A stretch of DNA of 64,000 nucleotides from Raoultibacter massiliensis. Its GTDB lineage: Bacteria; Actinomycetota; Coriobacteriia; Coriobacteriales; Eggerthellaceae. Numbering within the stretch: position 1 is the first letter of the stretch; each line of letters begins with the position of its first letter. The stretch is taken from assembly GCF_900199545.1 (NCBI RefSeq), contig NZ_LT962671.1:595961-659960 (forward strand), given 5' to 3'. Shown piece by piece: positions 36,140 through 44,925 of the stretch. The notes under the pieces are model-generated. The model was given only the letters and a program-made list of their open reading frames with translations, searched no databases and was not told the DNA's origin. A program made the translations under genes and the position numbers.

Positions 36140-38566
36140 ATGGAGCATGGTCTGACAAGGCGCAAATTTCTTGGCGCCGCTGCAGCTTTGGGGGCGTTGG
36201 CGCTATCGACCGGATGCGCACCGAAGGCAATGGAGGAGCAAGAAGAAGGACAAGTTCAATCAGAGGTTGTCGATATTGACTCTTTGGAAGTCAAGCATTC
36301 GTGGTGCTATATGTGCGGTCCCGCCAAGACGTTTTGCGCCACGAGGAACTACATGAAGGACGGCAAATGGGTTCATGTTGAAGGGAATCCGGAGGCCGGC
36401 AATAATTGGGGCTACGGCAGCAAGACACTCTGCGCTAAAGGTAACGCTGCGATGCAGACGCTTTACAATCCCGCCCGTCTTGAGTATCCGATGAAGCGAA
36501 CCGGCGAAAAGGGCGAAGGGAAGTTTGAGCGCTGTTCATGGGAGGAGGCCTTAGGGGCGATAGCATCGAAATTGCTTGAGAACCGTGAGAAATACGGTCC
36601 AGAATCGTATGCTGCGCTCTCGCCTCAGGAATGCAAATTCGTTGGTCAAATGGGCAGACGGTTTTTGAATGTATACGGTAGTCCGAACTATCTGCACAGT
36701 GCAATCTGCGTGATGCAGATCATGTCGAGCCAGCACGTTTCGATCGGTAAAGCGACGACGACTACTCCGCTTCAAATGGACAAGACGAAGCTCTTGGTCA
36801 GTTGGGGTGTTAACGGTGAGAATTCCGCGGTGAACAATATTATGGATGCTCGTCCCGTAGAACGGCTTGACGCAATGGAGAACGGCTTGGAATTCATCGA
36901 TATCCGGCCAATGCTCGATCCTCTCGCATCGCATGCTGCCGAATGGGTTCCGATTCGTCCGGGGACCGATTTGGCGTTGGCTCTCGCCGTGCTAAACGTT
37001 TTGGTAACCGAGGATCTGTACGATCATGATTTTTGCGAGAATTGGTGCAATGGGTTTGAAGAGTTTGCCGAGCATGTAAAGCAATTTCCTCCTTCGTGGG
37101 CTTCTCCTATTACGGGTATTTCTGAAGAGCAAATTGAGAAGATCGCCCGAATGATGGGCACTGCGAAGCCCATGGGCATTCAGTATGGAAACGGTGCTGG
37201 GGATCAAGCGAATGATGGAAGTTGGCTGTGCATCTGCATAAACCTTATCGAGGCTATTACGGGTAACTTGGATGTTCCTGGTGGGGGCGGAGCCCCTCTT
37301 CTTGTGGGCCCGCCTCTGATCGATATCGAGTCGTTGAACTGGATTCCGACTCTTCCCGAGAAGCTGCCTGTTTATGAAGAGGACACCGAAAATGGATGGG
37401 CTCCAAGTAGGTCGAGATTGGTTGCGCCCGAGTTTCCTCGGTGGTATCAAGATCCTGAAACATGGTCTTCGCTCGGCTTGTTCAGGGAGCCCTCGTCTGC
37501 AACGTACCGTGCGCTCATGAGCGTCTTGACCGAGGAACCCTATCCCTTGAAAAGCGTGTTCGCGCATGCTACCAATCCGCTTTCTCAAACTCGGCAGCCG
37601 CAGAAAATTGCCGAAGCCCTCAAGAAGCTTGATTTCTATTTCGTGATGGATACGTTCTGGAACCCCTCATGCGATTACGCCGACTACGTTCTTCCCGCGT
37701 GCACAAGGTTCGAAGACAGCTGCCAGATCGATGGGCGCAATATGCCCGAAGGCACCTTCATCGGAATCGAACAGAAGCTTGCGGAACCGTTAGGGGAATC
37801 AAGGTCTGACTGGCGCTTCTACTGTGATCTTGCGGTTGAAATGGGATTCGGCGAGGATTTCTGGAATGGCGATTTTGACCAGGCATTGCGAGAGCAGCTT
37901 GAGCCGACAGGGATCAGCCTTGAGGAGCTGCGCGAAAAAGGCTATGTTTTCGTGGAGCGCACCGATGGCGCGACGCCTACCGAGCCGTCATATCAGAACT
38001 ACGATCAGATCTTCAGCATGCTTCCAAATGGGAAAGTCCAATGCTACAACGAGATTCTTGGGGGAAAACCGAACAATCGCGATGATGGCGAATTGGGGTA
38101 TCTGCCCGAATACCAAGGCCCGCCCGAGGGTTTAGCGGAAACGCCGGATTTGGCAGCGGAATACCCGCTGATCTTCTCCGATGTGCATGCGCATCGCATG
38201 AGCGTCCACAGCTATTTCTCCAATTTGCCCTATATGCGAGAACGGAACCGTAAACCATGGGCGAAGATCAATCCAGCCACTGCGAAGAAATACGGCATCG
38301 AGGATGGCGAGTGGATGAAGATCGAGTCTCCGCACGGATGGATCAAGATGGTTGTGGAGTACTTCGAGGGAGTATCCCCCGAAGTGATCATGGGTAAACG
38401 CGGTTGGTGGCAGGATTGTCAAGAGCTCGATGAGCCTGGATATGGATGCCTTGACGGTGGCAGCGAGGTCAACGCCCTTTATGATGCGACAATGACCAAC
38501 TTCGATCCATTCCATTCCGCGATGGCCAAGCAGACTTTGGTTAAGATCAGCAAGTGGGAGGGGTAG
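36140..38566 (+). CDS. TAT-exported molybdopterin oxidoreductase catalytic subunit (DMSO reductase family)
   Basis: An 808-residue protein; GAGGAGGAGG precedes ATG 36140. The N-terminus TRRKFLGAAAALGALAL is a twin-arginine signal ending near a possible lipobox (STGC). An Fe-S-binding motif with CYMCGPAKTFC and a later Cys (KTLCAKG) follows. The segment around residues 187-198 (SPNYLHSAICVM) resembles PsrA/PhsA-type enzymes, suggesting a Cys molybdenum ligand. The C-terminal dinucleotide-binding domain starts near YPLIFSDVHAHR. Base composition and codon use are visibly more AT-rich than its neighbours, suggesting recent transfer. It heads an operon with two ferredoxins, TorD and NrfD proteins, i.e. 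a respiratory reductase or dehydrogenase with unknown substrate. Confidence 0.92.
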   Translation: MEHGLTRRKFLGAAAALGALALSTGCAPKAMEEQEEGQVQSEVVDIDSLEVKHSWCYMCGPAKTFCATRNYMKDGKWVHVEGNPEAGNNWGYGSKTLCAKGNAAMQTLYNPARLEYPMKRTGEKGEGKFERCSWEEALGAIASKLLENREKYGPESYAALSPQECKFVGQMGRRFLNVYGSPNYLHSAICVMQIMSSQHVSIGKATTTTPLQMDKTKLLVSWGVNGENSAVNNIMDARPVERLDAMENGLEFIDIRPMLDPLASHAAEWVPIRPGTDLALALAVLNVLVTEDLYDHDFCENWCNGFEEFAEHVKQFPPSWASPITGISEEQIEKIARMMGTAKPMGIQYGNGAGDQANDGSWLCICINLIEAITGNLDVPGGGGAPLLVGPPLIDIESLNWIPTLPEKLPVYEEDTENGWAPSRSRLVAPEFPRWYQDPETWSSLGLFREPSSATYRALMSVLTEEPYPLKSVFAHATNPLSQTRQPQKIAEALKKLDFYFVMDTFWNPSCDYADYVLPACTRFEDSCQIDGRNMPEGTFIGIEQKLAEPLGESRSDWRFYCDLAVEMGFGEDFWNGDFDQALREQLEPTGISLEELREKGYVFVERTDGATPTEPSYQNYDQIFSMLPNGKVQCYNEILGGKPNNRDDGELGYLPEYQGPPEGLAETPDLAAEYPLIFSDVHAHRMSVHSYFSNLPYMRERNRKPWAKINPATAKKYGIEDGEWMKIESPHGWIKMVVEYFEGVSPEVIMGKRGWWQDCQELDEPGYGCLDGGSEVNALYDATMTNFDPFHSAMAKQTLVKISKWEG

Positions 38567-38569
38567 ACG

Positions 38570-39115
38570 ATGGCTGAACAATACGGATTCTTCGTCGATA
38601 CGACACGTTGCATCAAGTGCTATGCCTGCGAAGTCGCCTGCCAGCAATGGCATGGGATCAAAGCCGGCACCGTCCACCGCAGGGAGGTTCAGGAGGAGTG
38701 CATCGGAACGTTTCCTGATGTGAAGCGTACGTTCATGTCTCTTTCGTGCATGCACTGCGAAAGCCCTCTTTGTGTTGCCTCCTGCCCGCAGGGAGCGATC
38801 GCCAAACGGGAGGAAGACGGTCTCGTGGTTGTCGACAAGGCCAAATGCACGGGAGACAAATCGTGCGCGACCGCGTGTCCCTTCGACGTTCCCGAGTTCA
38901 TCGAACTCGAGGGCGGCGGAGTCGTCATGGACAAGTGCGATGGCTGTTTGTCGCTTAGCCGCGAGGTCGATGAGGCGCCCCGTTGCGTGAACACCTGTCC
39001 GACCAAGGCCCTGCACTTCGGCAAACTGGAAGACATGGCGGCGCTTGCCGCAAAGAAGGGCGGAAGCCGGCTCGAAGGAAGCACCGTTCCTTCCGTGTAC
39101 GTTGCCTACGCATAG
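38570..39115 (+). CDS. DmsB/PsrB-like ferredoxin subunit, one cluster with Cys replaced by Asp
   Basis: A 181-residue four-cluster ferredoxin. Cys motifs are CIKCYACEVAC (14-24), CMHCESPLCVASCP, CTGDKSCATACP and CDGC...CVNTCP. In the third motif the second ligand position is Asp rather than Cys; its paralogue downstream has intact CIGCRSCALACP. One cluster may thus be [3Fe-4S] or Asp-ligated. It has no signal peptide and probably travels with the TAT-exported catalytic subunit, passing electrons between it and the NrfD membrane subunit. It starts 3 nt after the catalytic subunit. Confidence 0.92.
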   Translation: MAEQYGFFVDTTRCIKCYACEVACQQWHGIKAGTVHRREVQEECIGTFPDVKRTFMSLSCMHCESPLCVASCPQGAIAKREEDGLVVVDKAKCTGDKSCATACPFDVPEFIELEGGGVVMDKCDGCLSLSREVDEAPRCVNTCPTKALHFGKLEDMAALAAKKGGSRLEGSTVPSVYVAYA

Positions 39116-39201
39116 GCTGTTTTGCGCGAGGTTGAGAGACCTGCGTGTGTTTTAGCCATCGGGCTGCGATATCATGTATGCAACGAACATCGTTTGCTCG
39201 A

Positions 39202-39252
39202 AACCGCTCGACGGCGGCTCAGGGGGTTAGACGAGGTGCCGTCGAAGCGGTT
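39202..39252 (+). other. Hairpin between the two ferredoxin genes
   Basis: AACCGCTCGACGGC (39202-39215) pairs with GCCGTCGAAGCGGTT (39238-39252), with one bulged A, around a 22-nt loop. It lies 25 nt before the second ferredoxin start and may act in mRNA processing, partial termination or differential expression of the downstream genes. Confidence 0.5.
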
Positions 39253-39276
39253 CGATGGATGCGGGGCGGGATTATT

Positions 39277-39828
39277 GTGAGCCAGTACGGGTTTTTCGTC
39301 GATTCGACACGATGCATAAAATGCTACGCCTGCGAGGTTTCCTGCCAGCAATGGCACGGGATGAAGGCGGGTACCTTCATGCGCCGAACGGTGCACGAGG
39401 AATGCACGGGCGTGTTCCCCCGAGTGAAGCGGTTGTTCACGTCGCTTTCGTGCATGCATTGCGAGCAGCCCGCCTGCGTAGGCGTTTGCCCGGTCGGTGC
39501 TTTGTCGAAACGCAACGAGGACGGTTTGGTGGTCGTCGACAAGCGGAAATGCATCGGATGCCGCAGCTGTGCGCTGGCGTGCCCCTTCGACGTTCCGCGT
39601 TATGGAGACAAGAAGGTCATGGACAAGTGCGATGCGTGCTTGAGCCTGGGGAGAAAGCGAGACGAGGCACCCCGTTGCGTGAATACCTGCCCTACGAAGG
39701 CTTTGCATTTCGGAAGCATCGAGAGCATGGAAGCGCTTGCCGTTAAGAAAGGCGGCAGGCGGATGGAAGGCTATACGGTTCCGTCGGTATTCGTCGCGTC
39801 CGCCGAAACCCGATCGGAGAATCAATGA
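39277..39828 (+). CDS. Second DmsB/PsrB-like ferredoxin subunit
   Basis: A 183-residue four-cluster ferredoxin. GTG 39277 is preferred because it gives the same N-terminus (SQYGFFVDSTRC) as its paralogue and follows GGGGCGGG; an ATG at 39259 is possible. All cluster motifs are complete (CIKCYACEVSC, CMHCEQPACVGVCP, CIGCRSCALACP, CDAC...CVNTCP). It is strongly similar to the preceding ferredoxin but more GC-rich. Either it serves another catalytic subunit encoded elsewhere or it replaces the first ferredoxin in an alternative complex; only one catalytic subunit lies in this operon. Confidence 0.92.
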   Translation: MSQYGFFVDSTRCIKCYACEVSCQQWHGMKAGTFMRRTVHEECTGVFPRVKRLFTSLSCMHCEQPACVGVCPVGALSKRNEDGLVVVDKRKCIGCRSCALACPFDVPRYGDKKVMDKCDACLSLGRKRDEAPRCVNTCPTKALHFGSIESMEALAVKKGGRRMEGYTVPSVFVASAETRSENQ

Positions 39829-39843
39829 ACGAGGAGAACGATT

Positions 39844-40491
39844 ATGCGATATGCAATGCAGGAGAGCGCCGAGCTTCTTGACGATACGGCCATGCGGAAA
39901 GCGGTTTTCGAATTTTTGTCGGCGGCGTATCTCAACGAGATGAGCGGGGAATTCCTCGAAGGCCTCAAGCGCGATCCGATCGAGTTCGAAGGCGAGCTCG
40001 GGGCGTTCATCGATTCGCTGGCTGTAGCCGATCTGGAAGCCGTGCGGGTTGATCTGGCTTCCGAATACGCAAGGATATTCCTCGGTATGAGCCCGTCGCC
40101 GGTCGCTCCGTACGAATCGGTATACATGAGCGATCTGCACATTCTCATGCAGGAGCCGCGTGACGAGGTGCTTGGGTGCTACCGGGAAGAGGGCGTCTCC
40201 GCGGCGAAGGATCTGAGGCTCCCCGAAGATCATATCGCTTTCGAGTTCGCGTTCATGGCGCACATGTGCCAGAAGGCGATCGACGCTTTGCGCTCTGGCG
40301 ACGAACGCGAAGTGCGGCGTTGCCTGGCAAAGCAGCAGGAGTTTTTAAGCAATCATCTTCTTGCGTGGGCGCCCGATCTTTGCGCCGACGTGCTAAAGCG
40401 GGCCCATACGCCGTTCTATCGGGGCGTTGCGCAGTTGACGCAGGATTTTCTCGAGTCCGACCGCTCCTATCTTTTAGAGCTTGCCGTTTAG
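39844..40491 (+). CDS. TorD/DmsD-family molybdoenzyme maturation chaperone
   Basis: A 215-residue all-helical cytoplasmic protein; GAGGAG precedes ATG 39844. It has the family motifs YARIFLGMSPSPVAPYESVY (residues about 76-95) and LPEDHIAFEFAFMAHM (E-x-x-D-H pattern). Such chaperones bind the TAT signal and keep the catalytic subunit unfolded until the molybdenum cofactor is inserted. Position within the operon makes the 36140 product its natural client. Confidence 0.9.
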   Translation: MRYAMQESAELLDDTAMRKAVFEFLSAAYLNEMSGEFLEGLKRDPIEFEGELGAFIDSLAVADLEAVRVDLASEYARIFLGMSPSPVAPYESVYMSDLHILMQEPRDEVLGCYREEGVSAAKDLRLPEDHIAFEFAFMAHMCQKAIDALRSGDEREVRRCLAKQQEFLSNHLLAWAPDLCADVLKRAHTPFYRGVAQLTQDFLESDRSYLLELAV

Positions 40492-40510
40492 CGGCTCGTG
40501 GAGTCGCGCC

Positions 40511-41413
40511 GTGGTCAATTCGTTCATCGCATGGTATCTCTTTCTCGCCGGGATGGGAGGCGGTGCGTTTCTTATCGGCGCCGTCGTCGATATCGCTTTG
40601 AGGTTTTCCGATAGCGAGCGTTTGGCGAGAATAGGCGCAGTGACCGACGGGGGCCTCATACTGGGTCCGGCGGTCGTTGTTTTGGGTGCGGTTTTCCTAC
40701 TGGCTGATCTGGGGTCCCCGGAGAGGGCGTTTCAGGTGTTTTTCACGCCTTCGGCGAGCCTGCTGACGATCGGTTCGTGGGCGATTGCGGTGTTTTGCGC
40801 ATGTTCGGTTGCGGCGTTGTTGGTGGGGGGCATGGTCGAAACCACGGTTTCGAGAGTGGCGGAGGCTGTTTTGCACGGGCTTGCCACGTTGGCAGCTTGT
40901 TGCGTCATCCTGTACTCCGGCATATACCTTTCGACGTTTCCGACGGTTCCGTTTCTCCACACTCCCGTCGTCCCTGTTCTGTTCGTTGCGTCTGCGCTTT
41001 CTACCGGCATGGCGTTGCTGATGATCTTTGGGTTCGTCATTCGGGATCACGAGGACGTTCTCGAGGGCATGGCGGATTGCGCGCGGATGGATCTTGCGCT
41101 GATAGCCGTCGAAGTGGTTTCGCTCTGTGCGTTTCTGTGGCTGTCCTTCGGCTCTTCTTCCCAGGCGGCCGATTCCGCCTATGCGCTCTTGTTCGGCGAG
41201 CAGGCTGGTTTGCTCTGGCTTGGCGTTGTTGCGGTTGGCATGGCCGCTCCTGTGGTGCTCGAGGCGGCGCACCTTCGGGGGGCCGATCCGTTCGTGCTTG
41301 CGATCGGGGCTGGATGCGTATCGGTTGGGGGCCTTTGCCTGCGGTACGCCTTGTTGCTTGCAGCCGTAAGGTACAGCGCCGTAGATATGAGTGCGGTTGC
41401 TTTTTGGGGATGA
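40511..41413 (+). CDS. NrfD/PsrC-like membrane anchor subunit
   Basis: A 300-residue membrane protein with about 8 TM segments; GTG 40511 with GGAG 7 nt upstream places the start right at the first TM (FIAWYLFLAGMGGGAFLIGAVV). LADLGSPERAFQVFF is the conserved loop of NrfD-type quinone-interacting subunits. It should exchange electrons between menaquinone and the ferredoxin subunit. It completes a catalytic/ferredoxin/anchor operon of the Psr/Dms type. An upstream TTG at 40481 lies inside torD and is unlikely. Confidence 0.9.
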   Translation: MVNSFIAWYLFLAGMGGGAFLIGAVVDIALRFSDSERLARIGAVTDGGLILGPAVVVLGAVFLLADLGSPERAFQVFFTPSASLLTIGSWAIAVFCACSVAALLVGGMVETTVSRVAEAVLHGLATLAACCVILYSGIYLSTFPTVPFLHTPVVPVLFVASALSTGMALLMIFGFVIRDHEDVLEGMADCARMDLALIAVEVVSLCAFLWLSFGSSSQAADSAYALLFGEQAGLLWLGVVAVGMAAPVVLEAAHLRGADPFVLAIGAGCVSVGGLCLRYALLLAAVRYSAVDMSAVAFWG

Positions 41414-41450
41414 TGAGAGATGACATGATGCCAGTTCGTTTAATGATACT

Positions 41451-41894
41451 ATGGTGTTTATGATTGATGAGGCGATCGATAGGGAAGTCGCAAGCGATGC
41501 GATGGGGACGTTCCAGGTGGACGAGCGCAGCGTCGTGCCCATCTGGATTCAGATTCGCAAGAGAATCGTGTACCTCATTACATCGGGGAAGTATAAAACT
41601 GACGAACGGTTGCCTTCAGTGCGCGATCTGTCCGTTCGCCTCGGCGTCAACTACAACACCATCAACAAGGTGTACCAGGATCTTGAGCGAGACGGCTTTA
41701 TCTTCACGAAGCGGGGAAAGGGGACGTTCGTCTCTGATGTTGCTTCGATTGAGTACTGTCCCGATGACGGGGAGATGGAAGCACTTGCAGCCGATTTCGT
41801 TGAGAACGCCCTCGGCAAGGGAATGGAGCCTGAAGATATCATCGATCTCGTGAGAAGCGAAATCGTTAAGCTTGAAGGTCCGAAAGGGATCTGA
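41451..41894 (+). CDS. GntR-family regulator (YtrA-like)
   Basis: About 147 residues: an N-terminal winged helix (VPIWIQIRKRIVYLITSGKYKTDERLPSVRDLSVRLGVNYNTINKVYQDLERDGFIFTKRGKGTFV in outline) with a short C-terminal helical tail of about 50 residues, the build of YtrA-type GntR repressors. The start is uncertain: ATG 41451 lies about 5-10 nt after TAATGATACT, which could be a -10 of a leaderless message, and ATG 41460 and 41502 are alternatives; none has a good Shine-Dalgarno. It is followed by a slipin gene after 39 nt. YtrA regulators usually control neighbouring membrane-protein genes. The CATAGT/ACTATG palindrome upstream of 36140 may be a target, by inference. Confidence 0.85.
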   Translation: MVFMIDEAIDREVASDAMGTFQVDERSVVPIWIQIRKRIVYLITSGKYKTDERLPSVRDLSVRLGVNYNTINKVYQDLERDGFIFTKRGKGTFVSDVASIEYCPDDGEMEALAADFVENALGKGMEPEDIIDLVRSEIVKLEGPKGI

Positions 41895-41933
41895 TTCAGA
41901 AGCAGTACCCGTGCAACTCAGGAGGGGTGAGCT

Positions 41934-42869
41934 ATGCGCAATAGGAACGGAAGGCGAGAAGACGGGATGGGGGCCTCCCGAAGCTCTGCAATGAAAGGCA
42001 GTGCGCCGAAGGGGAAGAAGACTTCGCGCAACGGGGTGTATTTGTTCTCGCTGACCATTTTCTTAATCGGGCTTGCGGCGGTCCTCGTTGCGTTCTGGGG
42101 GAATTTGTCGGTGCCAGCCATCATTGTGGCCATCGTCGTGGGGTTCATCTTGGCATCGAGCATTCGCATCGCTCCGCAGTGGGAACGAGTCGTGGTGCTG
42201 CGACTCGGGAAGTTCAACCGCATCGCGGGCCCCGGACTCTATCTGCTCATTCCGATCGTGGAGCATGCCGCCGCCCATGTCGACCAGCGAATCATCACCA
42301 CCCCGTTCACAGCGGAAGAGGCGCTTACTGCCGACCTCGTTCCACTTGACATCGATGCGGTGCTGTTTTGGCTGGTCTGGAATCCCAAAGACGCCTGCGT
42401 CGAGGTCGAGGATTACTCCTCGGCCATTTGGTGGGCCGCGCAAACCGCCCTGCGCGATGCAATCGGGCGCATCAACCTTGCCGAGGTGGCGACACGGCGC
42501 GAGCAGCTCGACAACGAAATCAAGGAAATCCTCGATGCGAAAACACGCACGTGGGGCATTACGGTGGTATCGGTTGAGATCAGGGATATCGCCATCCCGA
42601 AGGAGCTTCAGGACGCCATGTCGAAGGAGGCTCAGGCCGAGCGGGAGCGCAATGCGCGCCTTTTGCTGGCCGAGATAGAAAAAGACATCTCAGAGATGTT
42701 CGTCGAAGCTGCCGCCGTGTACGATCAAAATGATAAGGCGATGCAGCTGAGAACCATGAATCTGATCTACGAGAGCGTGAAGGAGAAGGGCGGTCTCGTG
42801 ATTGCGCCGAGCGCGTTCGGGGAGGCTTTCAATAACATAGAGGGGTTCGTAAAGCAGCCGAAGGCTTGA
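41934..42869 (+). CDS. SPFH/band 7 protein (slipin, stomatin-like)
   Basis: A 311-residue membrane-associated protein; AGGAGGGGTG precedes ATG 41934. A basic, polar N-terminus is followed by two closely spaced hydrophobic segments (residues about 35-80), then the SPFH domain (RIAPQWERVVVLRLGKFNRIAGPGLYLLIPIVEHAAAHVDQRIIT in outline) and the coiled-coil region VEIRDIAIPKELQDAMSKEAQAERERNARLL. Slipins scaffold membrane microdomains and often pair with an NfeD-type protease, which is not seen here. Likely co-transcribed with the GntR gene. Confidence 0.9.
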   Translation: MRNRNGRREDGMGASRSSAMKGSAPKGKKTSRNGVYLFSLTIFLIGLAAVLVAFWGNLSVPAIIVAIVVGFILASSIRIAPQWERVVVLRLGKFNRIAGPGLYLLIPIVEHAAAHVDQRIITTPFTAEEALTADLVPLDIDAVLFWLVWNPKDACVEVEDYSSAIWWAAQTALRDAIGRINLAEVATRREQLDNEIKEILDAKTRTWGITVVSVEIRDIAIPKELQDAMSKEAQAERERNARLLLAEIEKDISEMFVEAAAVYDQNDKAMQLRTMNLIYESVKEKGGLVIAPSAFGEAFNNIEGFVKQPKA

Positions 42870-42902
42870 CGGGCGGCGATCCTGCTGTCTGCGTCGCGCT
42901 GG

Positions 42903-43418
42903 CTAGGATTCCATCTGCCCGCGTATCAGCCGATCGAGGTTGGCTGCGAACATCGCGCGATCGTCTTCGGTGAACGTCGCCGGTCCTTTTGTCCTGCCTC
43001 CCTGTCGGCGCACTTTCTTTTCTTGGTGGCGAATTTCCATATCCATATCGATGGTTGCAAGCGAAAAGACCCTTCCGCGGACGCCGATGGCTTTCGCTTT
43101 TCGGCCGAGGGCCATGGCGGCAAGGCCGATATCCTGCGTGACCACGATATCGCCCGGCGAAAGTTCTTCGACGATTGCGAAATCGGCGGAATCGGAACCG
43201 ACGGCGACGGGCAGCGTATCGACCCAGAACCCGCCGGTTTCCTCACGCGGGTCGGCGCGGCGAATGTGGCGAGTGAGGTTCTGCGTCGAGTTTCCCGCAA
43301 TAACCGCACGCAGCGAATGCTTGCGGGCGGCGGCGATCGCCTCCGCGGTTACCGGGCAGGCGTCGGCGTCGACGAAGATGGTCGGGCGCGTCGTGCTATG
43401 GTCTTCGCTTCGGGACAT
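42903..43418 (-). CDS. UPF0178 family protein (YaiI/YqxD, DUF188)
   Basis: A 171-residue protein read leftwards. It has the family start PTIFVDADACPVTAEAI and the segments VVTQDIGLAAMALGRKAKAIGVRGRVFS and KKVRRQGGRTKGPATFTEDDRAMFAANLD. The NYN/PIN-like fold and the conserved Asp residues suggest a nuclease-type domain, but no activity is established. It stands alone and is divergent from the M20 amidohydrolase. Confidence 0.9.
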   Translation of the reverse strand: MSRSEDHSTTRPTIFVDADACPVTAEAIAAARKHSLRAVIAGNSTQNLTRHIRRADPREETGGFWVDTLPVAVGSDSADFAIVEELSPGDIVVTQDIGLAAMALGRKAKAIGVRGRVFSLATIDMDMEIRHQEKKVRRQGGRTKGPATFTEDDRAMFAANLDRLIRGQMES

Positions 43419-43528
43419 GGGATTCCTTTCTCGATCCTGTCTTATTGTACCCGACCTGTAACTTGCGTCCTGCGGGGTTCATGATCGAGAATAGGTCGTG
43501 ACCGATGAACGCGAGGGAAGTGGCGCAA

Positions 43529-44725
43529 ATGAATCATCTGAATCTGCGCAGCGAAGCCGAAGCGCTTCGCGAAGACATCGTTGCTGACCGCCGCTGGCTC
43601 CACGAGCACCCGGAGCTGGGATTCGATCTGCCCGAAACGACGGCTTACGTTGCGAAGCGACTGCGCGACATGGGGTACGAACCCGAAGAGATCGTTCCGA
43701 GCGGATTGGTCGCCCTCGTCGGCGATACATCCGGCCCGTGTTTTCTGTTGCGCGCCGATATGGACGCGCTTCCCCTCAAGGAAGAGGCCGATGTTCCTTT
43801 CGCTGCAACCAACGGCAGGATGCATGCGTGCGGGCACGACGCCCATGCTGCAATGCTTTTGGGAGCCGCGCAGATGCTGAAGAATCACGAGGCGGATCTT
43901 GGCGGCTGCGTGAAGCTCGTCTTCCAGCCCGATGAGGAAGGCACTGCTCCCGACGAGACGACGGGAAGCGGCGCGATGGTAGCGGCAGGCGTTTTGGAAA
44001 ATCCCGCAGTGGGAGCCGCTGCCGCCCTCCATCTGATGACGGTCGACTATGCCCGGGGTCGGGTTTACACGCGGCTCGGCACGGCGTTTTCGTCGGTTGA
44101 CGATATCGACATCCAGATCATCGGAAAAGGCTGCCATGGATCGCAGCCTCAGCACGGCATAGACCCCATCAACATCGCCGCCCATGTGTTCCTTGCGTTG
44201 GAGAACCTCGTTGCGCGAGAGACCGATCCGACCGAGCAGTGCGTTTTGACGTTCGGTTCGATTCACGGAGGCGCTGCTGCGAACGTCATTCCCGACGCCG
44301 TTTGCATGCTGGGCACGCTGCGCACGGTATCGGAGAGCACGCGATCCCGCATGAAAGAGCGCATATCCGAGCTGTGCGAAAGCATGGCGGAGGGATTCGG
44401 GGGAAGGGCGACGGTGCGGTTTCTCCGCGGAGTTCCGAGCGTATGCAACGATCCCGCTCTGACCGAAGAACTGATCGGCTACGTAGAGGAGGAGGGTGTT
44501 GCCGAGGTCAGTCTGCTCGAAAAACCGATTGCCGGCTCCGACGACATGAGCGTGATATCGCACGAGGTTCCCACATGTTACTTCGTGCTGGGATCCGGTT
44601 CGGCCGAGGAGGGTTTCGCGCATCCGGTCCATAGCCCCCGTATCGTGTTCGACGAAAGCGTGCTTTCGCAGGGCGCCGCCCTTGCGGCGACTGCAGCCAT
44701 GCGATGGCTTGCCGCCCGCACGTAG
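43529..44725 (+). CDS. M20-family amidohydrolase (hippurate/IAA-amino acid hydrolase type)
   Basis: A 398-residue metallohydrolase. ATG 43529 is preferred over ATG 43505 because AGGGAAG lies 8 nt upstream. Metal-binding motifs are LRADMDALPLKEE, MHACGHDAHAAMLLGAA, QPDEEGTAPDETTGSGAMV and the C-terminal His in FAHPVHSP; these belong to the AbgB/HipO/Ilv-resistant amidohydrolase group. It probably removes acyl or aryl groups from amino acids, which would suit an organism living on conjugated aromatic substrates, though the substrate is not readable. Confidence 0.9.
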   Translation: MNHLNLRSEAEALREDIVADRRWLHEHPELGFDLPETTAYVAKRLRDMGYEPEEIVPSGLVALVGDTSGPCFLLRADMDALPLKEEADVPFAATNGRMHACGHDAHAAMLLGAAQMLKNHEADLGGCVKLVFQPDEEGTAPDETTGSGAMVAAGVLENPAVGAAAALHLMTVDYARGRVYTRLGTAFSSVDDIDIQIIGKGCHGSQPQHGIDPINIAAHVFLALENLVARETDPTEQCVLTFGSIHGGAAANVIPDAVCMLGTLRTVSESTRSRMKERISELCESMAEGFGGRATVRFLRGVPSVCNDPALTEELIGYVEEEGVAEVSLLEKPIAGSDDMSVISHEVPTCYFVLGSGSAEEGFAHPVHSPRIVFDESVLSQGAALAATAAMRWLAART

Positions 44726-44816
44726 CGGCGGTTTTGGGATTGCCGCGGGCTGTTGCAGTCGGATCCTTTGCGGGTTTCGGTTTCGGCATCCTTATCGAAG
44801 AGAGTGCCTCGCGGTC

Positions 44817-44844
44817 TTGACAATCTTTTTCGTGCTACTAAAAT
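44817..44844 (+). promoter_or_regulatory. Promoter of htpG
   Basis: TTGACA (44817-44822) and TAAAAT (44839-44844) with 16-nt spacing, about 80 nt upstream of the htpG start. Confidence 0.8.
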
Positions 44845-44850
44845 CTCTTG

Positions 44851-44877
44851 TTGGCACTCGAACATTGAGACTGCTAA
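44851..44877 (+). promoter_or_regulatory. CIRCE-type HrcA operator
   Basis: TTGGCACTC-(9 nt)-GACTGCTAA matches the CIRCE consensus TTAGCACTC-N9-GAGTGCTAA at 16 of 18 arm positions with the correct 9-nt spacer. It starts about 6 nt after the -10, at the expected transcription start. Confidence 0.85.
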
Positions 44878-44925
44878 AAATGCCGCTCATAGTTGTGAAT
44901 AGTATCCGTAAGGAAGGTAATCGGT

